A stretch of DNA of 64,000 nucleotides, from the NCBI GenBank assembly GCA_023251775.1, contig JAHEYC010000001.1:1-64000 (forward strand). The letters are read 5' to 3'. This document shows positions 36,572 to 46,075 of the stretch, one piece after another. The position numbers were made by a program, and so were the translations under genes. The notes under the pieces were generated by a model that searched no databases, was not told where the DNA came from, and saw only the letters and a program-made list of their open reading frames with translations. This stretch comes from Sphingobacteriaceae bacterium. Its GTDB lineage: Bacteria; Bacteroidota; Bacteroidia; B-17B0; Aurantibacillaceae. Every line of letters begins with the position of its first letter. The stretch's first letter is position 1.

Positions 36572-39185
36572 CTAGTCTAAATCCTAAAGTTTGTTTGTTC
36601 TCTGTTTGTCCTACTTCCAAATGTTTTACATCATCAATAGATAATGTGGCTAATTCTTCGGTAGTGCGTTTGCTAGCTTCCATTGCTGCCAAACGTAAAT
36701 TTTGTTTTTTTACTACACCGCCTACCATTTGTCGCACCGTACGTGCATTTCCAAAATGGCTATCTCGCTTATCATACAAAGCACTTAAATAATTTTGCAT
36801 ATGCTCCGATGCTTGTGGAGATGCTTTTAATCCTTCTTGCTTTAATAAATTGTGAGCTATCACCATTAATTGTTCCGGTGTATAATCTTCAAACAAAAAT
36901 GTTTTATCAAAACGCGATTTAAAGCCGGGATTACTTTCAATGAACTGATGCATATTTTGCGGATAGCCCGCAACGATCACACCAAATTTTCCGCGCTGAT
37001 CTTCCATGCGTTTTAAAATAACTTGAATGGCTTCTGCACCAAAATCATGCGAGGTAGAAACATTTGCCAAAGCGTAAGCTTCGTCAATAAATAAAATTCC
37101 ACCCATGGCCTCTTCAATTTTTTCTGCAGTTTTTATAGCGGTTTGTCCTACATATCCTGCCACTAATCCTTCACGATCCACTTCAACACATTGTCCGCGT
37201 TCTAAAACACCAAGGGCTTTGTAAATTTTTGCCATGATGCGCGCCACTGTTGTTTTTCCGGTTCCGGGATTTCCGGTGAATACCGTATGCAATGAGAATT
37301 TATTCACCACATCTTTTCCTGTTTCATTATAAAAACGGATCAACTTCACCATTTCATTAATATCTTCCTTCACCTTTTCTAAGCCTATCAATTCGTTCAA
37401 CTCGCCCAAAGCAACTTGCAATTCTTTATCGTTGATCACCAATTTGAGTTTCTTCTTTTGTTCTGATAAGAATACCACGCGAAGATCTTCTAAGGTTATT
37501 GTGGAAAGTTCTTCGTTCGTTAATGCATTCATATCCGGGGCTTTCATCAAACGCAATCCCATATCCATTTTTGCTTCGTCAACCAAGGCATTTACAAAAC
37601 GTGCATTACCAAAACTCTCATCGCGCTTACGATACGCTTCGGTTAATTGCTCTTTTAAATAATCATCGGCATCTTTTGCAAAATTAACCTGACGATTTTT
37701 TGCCGAGTATAAAGCGATCTGATACAATTCTTCCGGCATATAATCTTCAAAATGGAAATATTGTGTGAAACGCGATTTTAATCCCGGATTACTTTCAATG
37801 AATGTTTTCATTTCCTTTGGGTAACCGGCGCCAATAATGGCAATGTCTCCAGGACCATCACTCATCTCCTTCAACATCGTTTCAATAACTTCTTTCCCAA
37901 AATCTTTGCTGTCATCATCGTTACGCGCTAACGAATATGCTTCATCAATAAATAAAATTCCGCCGCGTGCACTATCAATTGCTTTTTTTGTTTTTGGAGC
38001 AGTTTGACCGATGAATTCTCCAACTAAAGATGCGCGATCAACTTCTACTACGTGTCCTTTTGTAAGCAATCCCATTTTTTGATAGATCTTGCCTAACATT
38101 TTTACCACCGTTGTTTTTCCGGTTCCCGGATTTCCTGTGAAGATACTGTGCAATGATATTTTATCGTTATCCTCAAATCCTTTTTCACGACGAACTTTTG
38201 TAAAATTCAAATACGTAATGTTCTCACGAATTGATTTTTTTACACCATCCAAACCAATTAATCCATCCAACTCGGCTAATAATTCATCCAGTGTTTTTGT
38301 ATCACCGTTATCAATTACATTTTTCTTAACGTCTGATCCGGTTTTACCAACGGCCAAAGTTTGTTCAATGCTTTTGATCAATTCCAATTCACCTTCTTCT
38401 TCCACATCGCCGCACGTAAATGTTACCGCGCCAACCAATACATCATTAAACACAACTTCCAAGGTATATTTATCATCCACCCAAGTTCCGCCATCTTCTG
38501 TTCCCCAACCGCGTTCAATATAATAACTAAAATCAGCGCGATTATCGCCCATATAGGCACCATGCAAAATACTTGCCTTTGGCTGACCCGCATCGTCAAA
38601 ATAATTCAAATAGAATTCGTAGTTATAATCTTTGGGTGTGAGATTCTTGAATTTTATTTCTGTCCAAATATAACGCGTTGATTTTTTATTGAATGTCTTT
38701 AAATATTTACGATTGCGTTGTTGCCAACCGTTCGAATCGCCTTCAAATAATTTAATATGTTCAATGGCGAAATACGGATTGCTGCTATTGGTAACTTTTC
38801 CTACTTCGTTGATGTGAAATAATTTTTCGCCTATCATCACCCCATCAATAAATGCTTGCCATTTGTAAGAACCTTTGTTCCAATATTGCCCGGCGGTTGC
38901 ATTTCCCCAACCATCGCGGAAATAAAAAATATTCTCTTCTTTTTTTACGGTGATGTTCTCTTCCAAACTGCAATGTTCTTTAGTGCCTATTTCATCCACC
39001 GCTTTTAACGTGAGTTTGGCTGTCCAATCTTCTTCATCAAATAATTTATTATAGATCGCCACTTCGCAACGCACATAATCTACTTCATCTTTATCAAAAC
39101 TACTGCGATAACGTTTCGCCGAATTTGCCATCCACTCATTGCTCGCAAAAGTATTCAGGCCTTTTAATTTAAATCGTTTTTCCAT
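36561..39185 (-). CDS. Tandem CbxX/CfqX-type AAA+ ATPase with N-terminal beta-rich region
   Basis: Two Walker A (GNPGTGKTTVVK, GNPGTGKTTVAR) and two Walker B (GGILFIDEAYSLA, GGILFIDEAYALA). Confidence 0.9.
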   Translation of the reverse strand: MEKRFKLKGLNTFASNEWMANSAKRYRSSFDKDEVDYVRCEVAIYNKLFDEEDWTAKLTLKAVDEIGTKEHCSLEENITVKKEENIFYFRDGWGNATAGQYWNKGSYKWQAFIDGVMIGEKLFHINEVGKVTNSSNPYFAIEHIKLFEGDSNGWQQRNRKYLKTFNKKSTRYIWTEIKFKNLTPKDYNYEFYLNYFDDAGQPKASILHGAYMGDNRADFSYYIERGWGTEDGGTWVDDKYTLEVVFNDVLVGAVTFTCGDVEEEGELELIKSIEQTLAVGKTGSDVKKNVIDNGDTKTLDELLAELDGLIGLDGVKKSIRENITYLNFTKVRREKGFEDNDKISLHSIFTGNPGTGKTTVVKMLGKIYQKMGLLTKGHVVEVDRASLVGEFIGQTAPKTKKAIDSARGGILFIDEAYSLARNDDDSKDFGKEVIETMLKEMSDGPGDIAIIGAGYPKEMKTFIESNPGLKSRFTQYFHFEDYMPEELYQIALYSAKNRQVNFAKDADDYLKEQLTEAYRKRDESFGNARFVNALVDEAKMDMGLRLMKAPDMNALTNEELSTITLEDLRVVFLSEQKKKLKLVINDKELQVALGELNELIGLEKVKEDINEMVKLIRFYNETGKDVVNKFSLHTVFTGNPGTGKTTVARIMAKIYKALGVLERGQCVEVDREGLVAGYVGQTAIKTAEKIEEAMGGILFIDEAYALANVSTSHDFGAEAIQVILKRMEDQRGKFGVIVAGYPQNMHQFIESNPGFKSRFDKTFLFEDYTPEQLMVIAHNLLKQEGLKASPQASEHMQNYLSALYDKRDSHFGNARTVRQMVGGVVKKQNLRLAAMEASKRTTEELATLSIDDVKHLEVGQTENKQTLGFRLGGK

Positions 39186-39289
39186 GCGCTTTAAAAATAG
39201 TACTTTGTTTTATATATTTGATATTATAAATTTACTGTGATTTTAATAATTTAAAATTATTTAATTTAACCCTCTACATAATTTAACAT

Positions 39290-39979
39290 ATGGAAGAATT
39301 ACAACACATTTTATTTGTCGACATTGAAACTGTTCCTCAAACGTATAAGTATGCGGAATTAAAGTCGGAAACTCGCCAATTATGGGATACAAAATGGCAG
39401 TATGGCAAAGAAGTTACGGCTGAACAACAGTATGCCAAGGCCGGAATTTTTGCCGAGTTTGCCAAGGTAATTAGCATTGGCCTAGGCTATTACAACGGCA
39501 AGGAATTCAGAGTGAAGTGCATTTCGGGCGATGATGAAAAAAAAATATTGAATGAGTTTGGCGAATTAGTTACCAAACATTTTAATAAAAAAGAACATTG
39601 TTTATGCGCGCATAACGGAAAAGAATTTGATTATCCGTTCTTGTGTCGACGTTTTTTGGTGAACGGAATGAAACTTCCAAAGATCTTGCAGATCCAGGGC
39701 AAAAAACCTTGGGAAATACAGCATTTGGACACGATGGAATTATGGAAATTTGGCGACTATAAAAATTATACTTCACTGAATTTATTGGCGCATGTTTTTA
39801 ATATTCCTTCACCAAAAGATGATATGGATGGAAGTATGGTAAGTAAAGTTTATTATGAAGAAAAGAATTTGAAAAAAATAAATACATATTGTATGAAAGA
39901 TGTTATTACTCTAGCTAGAGTTTACGGTAGATTTGTTGGAGCAGATGAATTAAAAGAAGAACATATTGTTTACTTATAA
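39290..39979 (+). CDS. Predicted 3'-5' exonuclease (DEDD, PolB-like RNase H fold)
   Basis: HILFVDIETVPQ, CAHNGKEFDYPFLCRRF, YCMKDVITLARVYGRF. Confidence 0.85.
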   Translation: MEELQHILFVDIETVPQTYKYAELKSETRQLWDTKWQYGKEVTAEQQYAKAGIFAEFAKVISIGLGYYNGKEFRVKCISGDDEKKILNEFGELVTKHFNKKEHCLCAHNGKEFDYPFLCRRFLVNGMKLPKILQIQGKKPWEIQHLDTMELWKFGDYKNYTSLNLLAHVFNIPSPKDDMDGSMVSKVYYEEKNLKKINTYCMKDVITLARVYGRFVGADELKEEHIVYL

Positions 39980-39983
39980 AACT

Positions 39984-40086
39984 AAACGTAATGGAACGCG
40001 GATAACGCGGATTGTTTATGATCAAATATGATTTACCTGTTCTGATCAGCGAAAATCATAATAGATCAGCGTCATCTGCGTACCAT
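39984..40086. repeat. Inverted-repeat element of family 3 (AAACGTAATGGAACGCGGATAACGCGGATTGTTTATGATCAAATATGAT ... ATCATAATAGATCAGCGTCATCTGCGTACC)
   Basis: Left arm matches the 49-nt unit at 3458/3525. Right arm reverse complement is ggtacgcagatgacgctgatctattatgat. Confidence 0.8.
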
Positions 40087-40107
40087 AAAAAACACTATCT
40101 TCGCTAA

Positions 40108-41103
40108 ATGTCGCATTTAAAACTCGCCATCATTGGTAACGGAAGTTGGGGAACCGCACTTGCGAAATTATTTTTAAATAATTCCGATCATATCCATTGG
40201 TTCATGCGCAAGCAAGAGGATGTTGAATTTATAAAAAAGTATAGTAATAATCCGCGTTATATAAGTTCGGTTGAATTTGATACCTCAAAGATCACTTTTT
40301 ATACAGATATTAAAGCGTGCATAAAAGATTCTGAATTTATTGTACTTGCTGTTCCTTCTGCATTTATTGCCGATACACTTTCGCCCTTAACAAAAGACAA
40401 TTTTAAAGGCAAAACATTTTTTTCGGCCATTAAGGGAATTGTGCCGCAACATAATTTAATTGTAGGCGAATATTTAAATCAGATCCACGAAGTTCCTTTT
40501 ACAAATATTGGAGTTATTACCGGTCCTTGCCATGCCGAAGAAGTGGCTTTAGAAAAATTAAGTTACTTAACTATTGCCAGTCAGAATTTACAAAGTGCGC
40601 AAAAGATCTCTGAACTTCTTTCATGTAGATATTTAAAAGCAACAACAAGCGATGATATTTATGGAACTGAATATGCAGCCGTATTAAAAAATGTGATCGC
40701 GGTTGCGGGAGGAATTTGTCACGCTTTAGGTTATGGCGATAATTATTTGGCCGTATTAGTAAGCAATGCCATTCAAGAAATAAAACGTTTTGTGGATGCA
40801 GTTCATCCGATCGATCGCGATATAAAAGCGTCGGCCTATTTGGGCGATCTAATGGTAACGGCGTATTCGCAGTTCAGCAGAAATAGAATGTTTGGCACCA
40901 TGATCGGTAAAGGTTATAGTGTAAAACAAGCGCAATTAGAAATGAACATGATCGCCGAAGGTTATTATGCGGTAAAATGTGTTTATGAAATAAATAAAAA
41001 GTATAATGTCGACATGCCCATTACAAATGCAGTTTACAGGATCATTTATCAAAAACAAGATCCGAAAAAAGAAATAGAACATTTATCTAACTTATTATCA
41101 TAG
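40108..41103 (+). CDS. gpsA: NAD(P)H-dependent glycerol-3-phosphate dehydrogenase
   Basis: IIGNGSWGTALAKLF, KGKTFFSAIKGIVPQ, GPCHAEEVALEKLSY, ALKNVIAVAGGICHALGYGDN. Confidence 0.96.
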   Translation: MSHLKLAIIGNGSWGTALAKLFLNNSDHIHWFMRKQEDVEFIKKYSNNPRYISSVEFDTSKITFYTDIKACIKDSEFIVLAVPSAFIADTLSPLTKDNFKGKTFFSAIKGIVPQHNLIVGEYLNQIHEVPFTNIGVITGPCHAEEVALEKLSYLTIASQNLQSAQKISELLSCRYLKATTSDDIYGTEYAAVLKNVIAVAGGICHALGYGDNYLAVLVSNAIQEIKRFVDAVHPIDRDIKASAYLGDLMVTAYSQFSRNRMFGTMIGKGYSVKQAQLEMNMIAEGYYAVKCVYEINKKYNVDMPITNAVYRIIYQKQDPKKEIEHLSNLLS

Positions 41104-41104
41104 A

Positions 41105-41740
41105 TTGCGCACACTTGCATTTATTATATCCGCGCTTTTTCATCCCTTATTAATGGCAAGTTATGCTTGCTTGTTACTCTTTTTTGGTTTTAAAGATACG
41201 GTGTTCGAAATGATGACGGCGGCAAGCACCAAATGGCAAATTACCCTTACAGTTTGTGCTTTTACATTTGTATTACCCGTGCTAAATATTTATTTGATGT
41301 ATAAATTAAAGCGCATTCGAAGTTTTACATTGAGCGATCAAAATGAACGCACATTTCCGTACATCATGACTGCTATTTTTTATTTTGGATTATTTTATTT
41401 GTTCTACGATCTGCGCATTTGGGAAAGCATTAAATTATTTGTGTTGTGTGCAGGCACTGCAATTTTATTTACGGCTGTGATCAATTTACGTTATAAAATT
41501 AGTGCGCACATGGTTGGAATTGGAGGCATTGTTGGCATGATGGTATCATTAAATTTGTTATTGCAATACGATCTTTTCCTTTTTATTTTAGCAAGTATTT
41601 TAATTGGTGGTGTTATTGGTTGGGCGCGAATTGTGCTTGAAGAACATAAGCCATCGCAGATCTATACGGGTTTTTTATTAGGGGTAAGTTGCCAATTGGT
41701 TTTGTTCTTACCTTTACAACAATTATCATTGAATTTTTAA
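41105..41740 (+). CDS. Multi-TM membrane protein, PAP2-like
   Basis: SAHMVGIGGIVGMM and EEHKPSQIYTGFLLGVSCQ in a multi-TM context; TTG start 1 nt after gpsA stop. Confidence 0.7.
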   Translation: MRTLAFIISALFHPLLMASYACLLLFFGFKDTVFEMMTAASTKWQITLTVCAFTFVLPVLNIYLMYKLKRIRSFTLSDQNERTFPYIMTAIFYFGLFYLFYDLRIWESIKLFVLCAGTAILFTAVINLRYKISAHMVGIGGIVGMMVSLNLLLQYDLFLFILASILIGGVIGWARIVLEEHKPSQIYTGFLLGVSCQLVLFLPLQQLSLNF

Positions 41741-41741
41741 A

Positions 41742-42764
41742 TTGAATTTAGTTACAGGCGCTACCGGTTTATTAGGAAGTCATGTTGTATTAAAATTATT
41801 ACAGCAAGGGAAAACTGTTGTTGCCGCCAAACAAAGTTCGAGCGATATTACCAAGGTAAAACACTGTTTTTCGTATCACACAAAAGATCCGGAAGAACTT
41901 TTTAATAAGATAAAATGGGTTGACCTCGACCTCACCGATGTTTATTCAATTGAAGAAGCTTTAAAAGATGTAGAGCATGTATATCACTGCGCGGGTTTTG
42001 TTTCCTTTCAAAATAAAGATCATGCCAAATTAATGTTGATGAACGAAACGGGAACAGCCAATTTGGTGAATGCGTGCATTGCCAAAAAAATAACTTCGTT
42101 TTGTCATGCAAGTTCATTGTCTACAATTAATAATGCAGATTACGAAGGCGAACTCAGCGAAAAGATCTTTTGGAAAACATCAGGCAAAGAAAGTTCGTAT
42201 GCCATTAGCAAATACAATGCCGAGCGCGAAGTTTGGCGAGGAATTGAAGAAGGATTGAATGCTGTGATCGTGAATCCGGGTTTTATTTTAGCACCGGGTT
42301 TTTGGAAACAAAGCAGCGGAAAGATATTTGCTTTTTGTAAAAAAGGAACTATGTTCTACACCGATGGAAGCACGGCTTATGTTGGCGTGAATGATGTGGT
42401 GGAAATAATGGTTCAGTTAATGGATAAGAAAATTTTCAATGAACGTTTTATTTTGGTGGAGAATTCTTACACCTTCAAAGATATTTTTACGCAAATTCAA
42501 GAAAAATTTGGCAAAAAAGCACCGTTCATTAAGAGCGGAATTTATCTATTGCAATTAGGGCGAATTGCCGACGGAATTGTGAGTGGGATTACCGGAAAAG
42601 ATCGCGTTCTTACATCGAATACAATTCGCACAGCCATAGGACACAAAAAATACTCCAATAATAAGGTAAAAACCACCCTTTCTTATTCATTTAAACCCAT
42701 TGAGGAAGTGTTAAATAGCATTTGCGAACACTATAAAAACGACCTTAAAACAGGAAAAATCTAA
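41742..42764 (+). CDS. NAD-dependent epimerase/dehydratase (extended SDR)
   Basis: LVTGATGLLGSHVVLKLL, CHASSLSTINNAD, YAISKYNAEREVW; TTG start. Confidence 0.9.
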   Translation: MNLVTGATGLLGSHVVLKLLQQGKTVVAAKQSSSDITKVKHCFSYHTKDPEELFNKIKWVDLDLTDVYSIEEALKDVEHVYHCAGFVSFQNKDHAKLMLMNETGTANLVNACIAKKITSFCHASSLSTINNADYEGELSEKIFWKTSGKESSYAISKYNAEREVWRGIEEGLNAVIVNPGFILAPGFWKQSSGKIFAFCKKGTMFYTDGSTAYVGVNDVVEIMVQLMDKKIFNERFILVENSYTFKDIFTQIQEKFGKKAPFIKSGIYLLQLGRIADGIVSGITGKDRVLTSNTIRTAIGHKKYSNNKVKTTLSYSFKPIEEVLNSICEHYKNDLKTGKI

Positions 42765-42802
42765 ATTATTTTAGATAAAGAGCGGCCTTAATCAACAAAT
42801 TC

Positions 42803-42833
42803 TTTGTATTTATAAGTTATTTACATACCTTGG
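42803..42833 (+). promoter_or_regulatory. Candidate Bacteroidetes promoter for the deoxynucleoside kinase operon
   Basis: TTTG (42803-42806) - 19 nt - TACCTTGG (42826-42833), one mismatch to TAnnTTTG, 23 nt before the ATG. Confidence 0.45.
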
Positions 42834-42855
42834 TCTACTATAAGAATCGAGATAT

Positions 42856-43473
42856 ATGCATATTGCAGTTGCCGGTAACATTGGATCAGGAAAAACCACA
42901 CTAACTTCTCTCTTAGCAAAGCACTACAAATGGCATGCTCACTACGAAGATGCAGATGACAACCCCTATTTGAATGACTTCTATGAAGATATGCAACGTT
43001 GGTCGTTCAATTTGCAGATCTATTTTTTAAACAATCGTTTCAATCAAATACTCGATATTAGGAAGGGAAAACACACCGTAATTCAGGATAGGACCATCTA
43101 CGAAGACGCTTATATTTTTGCCCCGAATTTACATGCCATGGGGTTAATGACCACAAGGGATTACGACAATTATTTCTCTCTTTTTAAATTAATGGAAAGC
43201 CTTATCAAATCGCCCGATCTTATTATTTATTTAAGAGCTTCGGTGCCAACTTTGGTAAAGCAAATTCAGAAAAGAGGAAGAGAATACGAGAATAGCATAC
43301 GCCTTGACTATCTAAAACGATTAAACGAGCGTTATGAAGCTTGGGCAACATCCTACGAATCAGGGAAATTATTAATAGTAGATGTAGACGATATTAATTT
43401 CAGTGAGAACAAGGAGGACCTGGGTAAAGTAATTCGATTGATCGACAGTAAACAAAACGGTTTATTCAAGTAA
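42856..43473 (+). CDS. Deoxynucleoside kinase
   Basis: IAVAGNIGSGKTTLTSLLAKHY, VIQDRTIYEDAYIFA, IYLRASVPTLVKQIQKRGREYE. Confidence 0.94.
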   Translation: MHIAVAGNIGSGKTTLTSLLAKHYKWHAHYEDADDNPYLNDFYEDMQRWSFNLQIYFLNNRFNQILDIRKGKHTVIQDRTIYEDAYIFAPNLHAMGLMTTRDYDNYFSLFKLMESLIKSPDLIIYLRASVPTLVKQIQKRGREYENSIRLDYLKRLNERYEAWATSYESGKLLIVDVDDINFSENKEDLGKVIRLIDSKQNGLFK

Positions 43474-43475
43474 AA

Positions 43476-44054
43476 TTGAGCGCTATACTAAATAAAGAAG
43501 CTGAGTTTTTTGATGTCCATTTTACGGAATCCATCAAATCTATTACCGCTGCCAATTGCGAACTCATTATTGCATACGATGGTGTTTTAAATACCGAGAC
43601 CATTAGTAAATTGGAAACAGAGATCGAACAAAAGATCATCGACCTTGCTGTTCCAAAGGCAGCTCTTAAAAAAATATTCTTTATTTGTGTTGAGTCCTTG
43701 CAAAACATGCTTATTCACGGACATAAAGATCTGAATGGATCGCAACACAATTATTTTTTGGTTTACAAAAAGGCTCATCAAATACTAATTATGACAGCAA
43801 ACTTAATTAGCAATCCTGCAATTCCTAAAGTAGATGGCGACTTAAAGACCATTAATTCGTTTGAGGATCCTGCAGAATTAAAATCATATTATATCAATCA
43901 CCTCGAAAAAAATGAGCTGAGCGAAAAAGGCGGCGCAGGTTTAGGATTCATTACCATTGCCATGAAGAGCGGGAACAAATTAAATTTTGCGTTCGACCGC
44001 ATCAGCGAACTCCATTCGTTATTTAAATTAGAAGCTGCTGTAAATGTTGAATGA
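43476..44054 (+). CDS. SiaB-like (DUF6272) GHKL-type protein kinase
   Basis: FFICVESLQNMLIHGHKDLNGSQHNYFLV and NELSEKGGAGLGFITIAMKSGNKLNFAFDRI; TTG start. Confidence 0.78.
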   Translation: MSAILNKEAEFFDVHFTESIKSITAANCELIIAYDGVLNTETISKLETEIEQKIIDLAVPKAALKKIFFICVESLQNMLIHGHKDLNGSQHNYFLVYKKAHQILIMTANLISNPAIPKVDGDLKTINSFEDPAELKSYYINHLEKNELSEKGGAGLGFITIAMKSGNKLNFAFDRISELHSLFKLEAAVNVE

Positions 44055-45225
44055 TCGCAAAGATCCAATGCATTTGAACACATCCGTATTATTTCTCGCC
44101 TCCTGGTATCCAACCCCTGAAGATCTTACACACGGAATTTTTATTCAAAACCACGCTAAAGCATTATCACGTTTTACAAAAGTTGTTGTGGTTTATGCTA
44201 ACAGTGTAAAAGGAGCAACTGAGAATGAGATTACAAAAACTGAAGATGGAAATTTAACTGAGATCCGTCTCGCCTATCCAAAAACAACCATCACTATCCC
44301 ATTTGCAAAACATTATTCTCAGTTCACTAATTATCTGAATGCTTACAAAAAATTATTGCAGTACTTAATTGATCATAACATTTCCGTTTCGGCCATACAA
44401 GTTAATGTTGCATTTCCTGCCGCTTTGGTATTAGATCTTTTCAAACAACATTTTAGAGTGAAACATACTATTGTTGAACACTGGAGTGGTTATTTGCACG
44501 AAGATGGAAATTATAAAGGGCCAATTTTGAAACGCTATACAAAACTGTGTTTTAAAAATGTTTCGAAGATCTGGTACGTTTCGGAAAGACTAAAACAAGC
44601 GCTAGTAGACCATGGCTTTAAAGGAAATTATGAATTACTTTATAACGCCGTAGACACAAACGTATTTAAAATTGATCCTAAAGAAAAAAATAAACATACT
44701 ACATTTCTCCACGTTTCTTCTTTGGTAGAACGCGAAAAGAATTTAAAAGGAACATTTGAAGCTCTTAAGCTTTTGCAAGATAAAAAACTTGAATTCGAAT
44801 TGATCGTCATTGGCGGAAATGCAGAAAGCATTGCACAAACAAAAATTTTACAGGGAACTATTGGTGTACAACATGTCACTTATTTAGGATATCAAAACAA
44901 AGAGAATATCAGCTCATTTATGAATTGGTGTGATGCACTTTTATTATTTAGTCATTTTGAAGGAATGCCGGTGGTAGTATTGGAAGCACTGGCTTGCGGC
45001 TTACCTGTGTTTGCTTCGCAAGTTGGACAATTACCGCATTTAATTACCGATGAGTTTGGAAGATTGTCTCCGGTGAATGATGTACAACATTTTGCAGGAC
45101 ATTTAGAGAATTTTATTCATAAGAATCACAACTTTAATTCGGAGAAGATGAGTGAGTTCATTTCCGAGCATGCTTCATTTGATGCTGTTGGGAAACAAAT
45201 GTGGGAGTTCTATTCCCATTTTTAA
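44044..45225 (+). CDS. Glycosyltransferase family 4; true start may be ATG at 44068
   Basis: FLASWYPTPEDLTHGIFIQNHAKAL, NAVDTNVFKID, LLLFSHFEGMPVVVLEALACGLPVFAS. Confidence 0.92.
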   Translation: MLNDRKDPMHLNTSVLFLASWYPTPEDLTHGIFIQNHAKALSRFTKVVVVYANSVKGATENEITKTEDGNLTEIRLAYPKTTITIPFAKHYSQFTNYLNAYKKLLQYLIDHNISVSAIQVNVAFPAALVLDLFKQHFRVKHTIVEHWSGYLHEDGNYKGPILKRYTKLCFKNVSKIWYVSERLKQALVDHGFKGNYELLYNAVDTNVFKIDPKEKNKHTTFLHVSSLVEREKNLKGTFEALKLLQDKKLEFELIVIGGNAESIAQTKILQGTIGVQHVTYLGYQNKENISSFMNWCDALLLFSHFEGMPVVVLEALACGLPVFASQVGQLPHLITDEFGRLSPVNDVQHFAGHLENFIHKNHNFNSEKMSEFISEHASFDAVGKQMWEFYSHF

Positions 45226-45312
45226 CCACGAAAGGCACGAAAAACTTACACGAAAGGCACAAAATGATTTCGTGTCTTTCGTGAAAAACATTTCGTGTCT
45301 TTCGTGGTTAAA
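45221..45312. repeat. TTTAACCACGAAAGGCACGAAA...TTTCGTGTCTTTCGTGGTTAAA inverted repeat (family 4, copy 2) between convergent genes
   Basis: Complementary terminal arms. Stop codons of both flanking convergent genes lie inside the arms. Confidence 0.92.
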
Positions 45313-46075
45313 TAAGGTTAGTAAGTTCCACAAACTGCTCAACACTTAATTGTTCAGGACGCTTATCAAATAAATAACTGCTTGTATCCGCATCCGGCTT
45401 TAAAAGTGATTTTACCGAATTACGAATAGTTTTCCGTCGCTGATTGAAAGCAGTTTTTACAACCGTTTTAAAAAGTACTTCGTCGCAATTCAAATTCTTT
45501 ACTACATTTCGTTTTAATCGTATCACAGCACTTTTTACCTTGGGCGGAGGAGAAAATACATTTTCATTTACAATAAATAAATATTCGATTTCATAGAAGG
45601 CTTGTAATAGAACGCTTAAAATTCCATATACTTTTGATCCCGGCTTTTCAGCCAAGCGTTCGGCGACCTCTTTTTGGAACATGCCAACAACCACATCAAC
45701 TTTCTCGCGATGTTCTAAAACTTTGAACATGATCTGACTTGAAATATTATAAGGAAAATTACCAATGACATTGAATTTCTTATTGCCGACAATTTTTTCA
45801 AGATCTGCTTTCAAAAAATCTGCTTCGATGATCTTGTCGGAAAATTGCGGATATTTTTCTTTTAAAAAAGGAATAGAATCTCTATCCACATCCAAAGCAA
45901 AAAAATCCAGTCGCTCAATTAAATGTTTTGTTAGAACGCCTGTTCCCGGACCAACTTCAATAAGTGCATTTGGAGAATTTTGACTTAACATTGCATCCAC
46001 AATATCTTTGGCAATGCTTTCATCCACCAAAAAATGTTGTCCTAAATGTTTTTTTGCTCTTACAGGTTGTGCCAT
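45308..46075 (-). CDS. rsmA: 16S rRNA (adenine1518-N6/adenine1519-N6)-dimethyltransferase
   Basis: KKHLGQHFLVDESIAKDIV, IEVGPGTGVLTKHL, VIGNFPYNISSQIMFK, AFNQRRKTIRNSVKSLL. Confidence 0.97.
   Translation of the reverse strand: MAQPVRAKKHLGQHFLVDESIAKDIVDAMLSQNSPNALIEVGPGTGVLTKHLIERLDFFALDVDRDSIPFLKEKYPQFSDKIIEADFLKADLEKIVGNKKFNVIGNFPYNISSQIMFKVLEHREKVDVVVGMFQKEVAERLAEKPGSKVYGILSVLLQAFYEIEYLFIVNENVFSPPPKVKSAVIRLKRNVVKNLNCDEVLFKTVVKTAFNQRRKTIRNSVKSLLKPDADTSSYLFDKRPEQLSVEQFVELTNLI

Noticed and set aside
36561-39185. Rubisco activase CbbX
   Set aside because: No Rubisco or CBB genes in the window, and the protein has two AAA modules plus a long N-terminal region, unlike CbbX.
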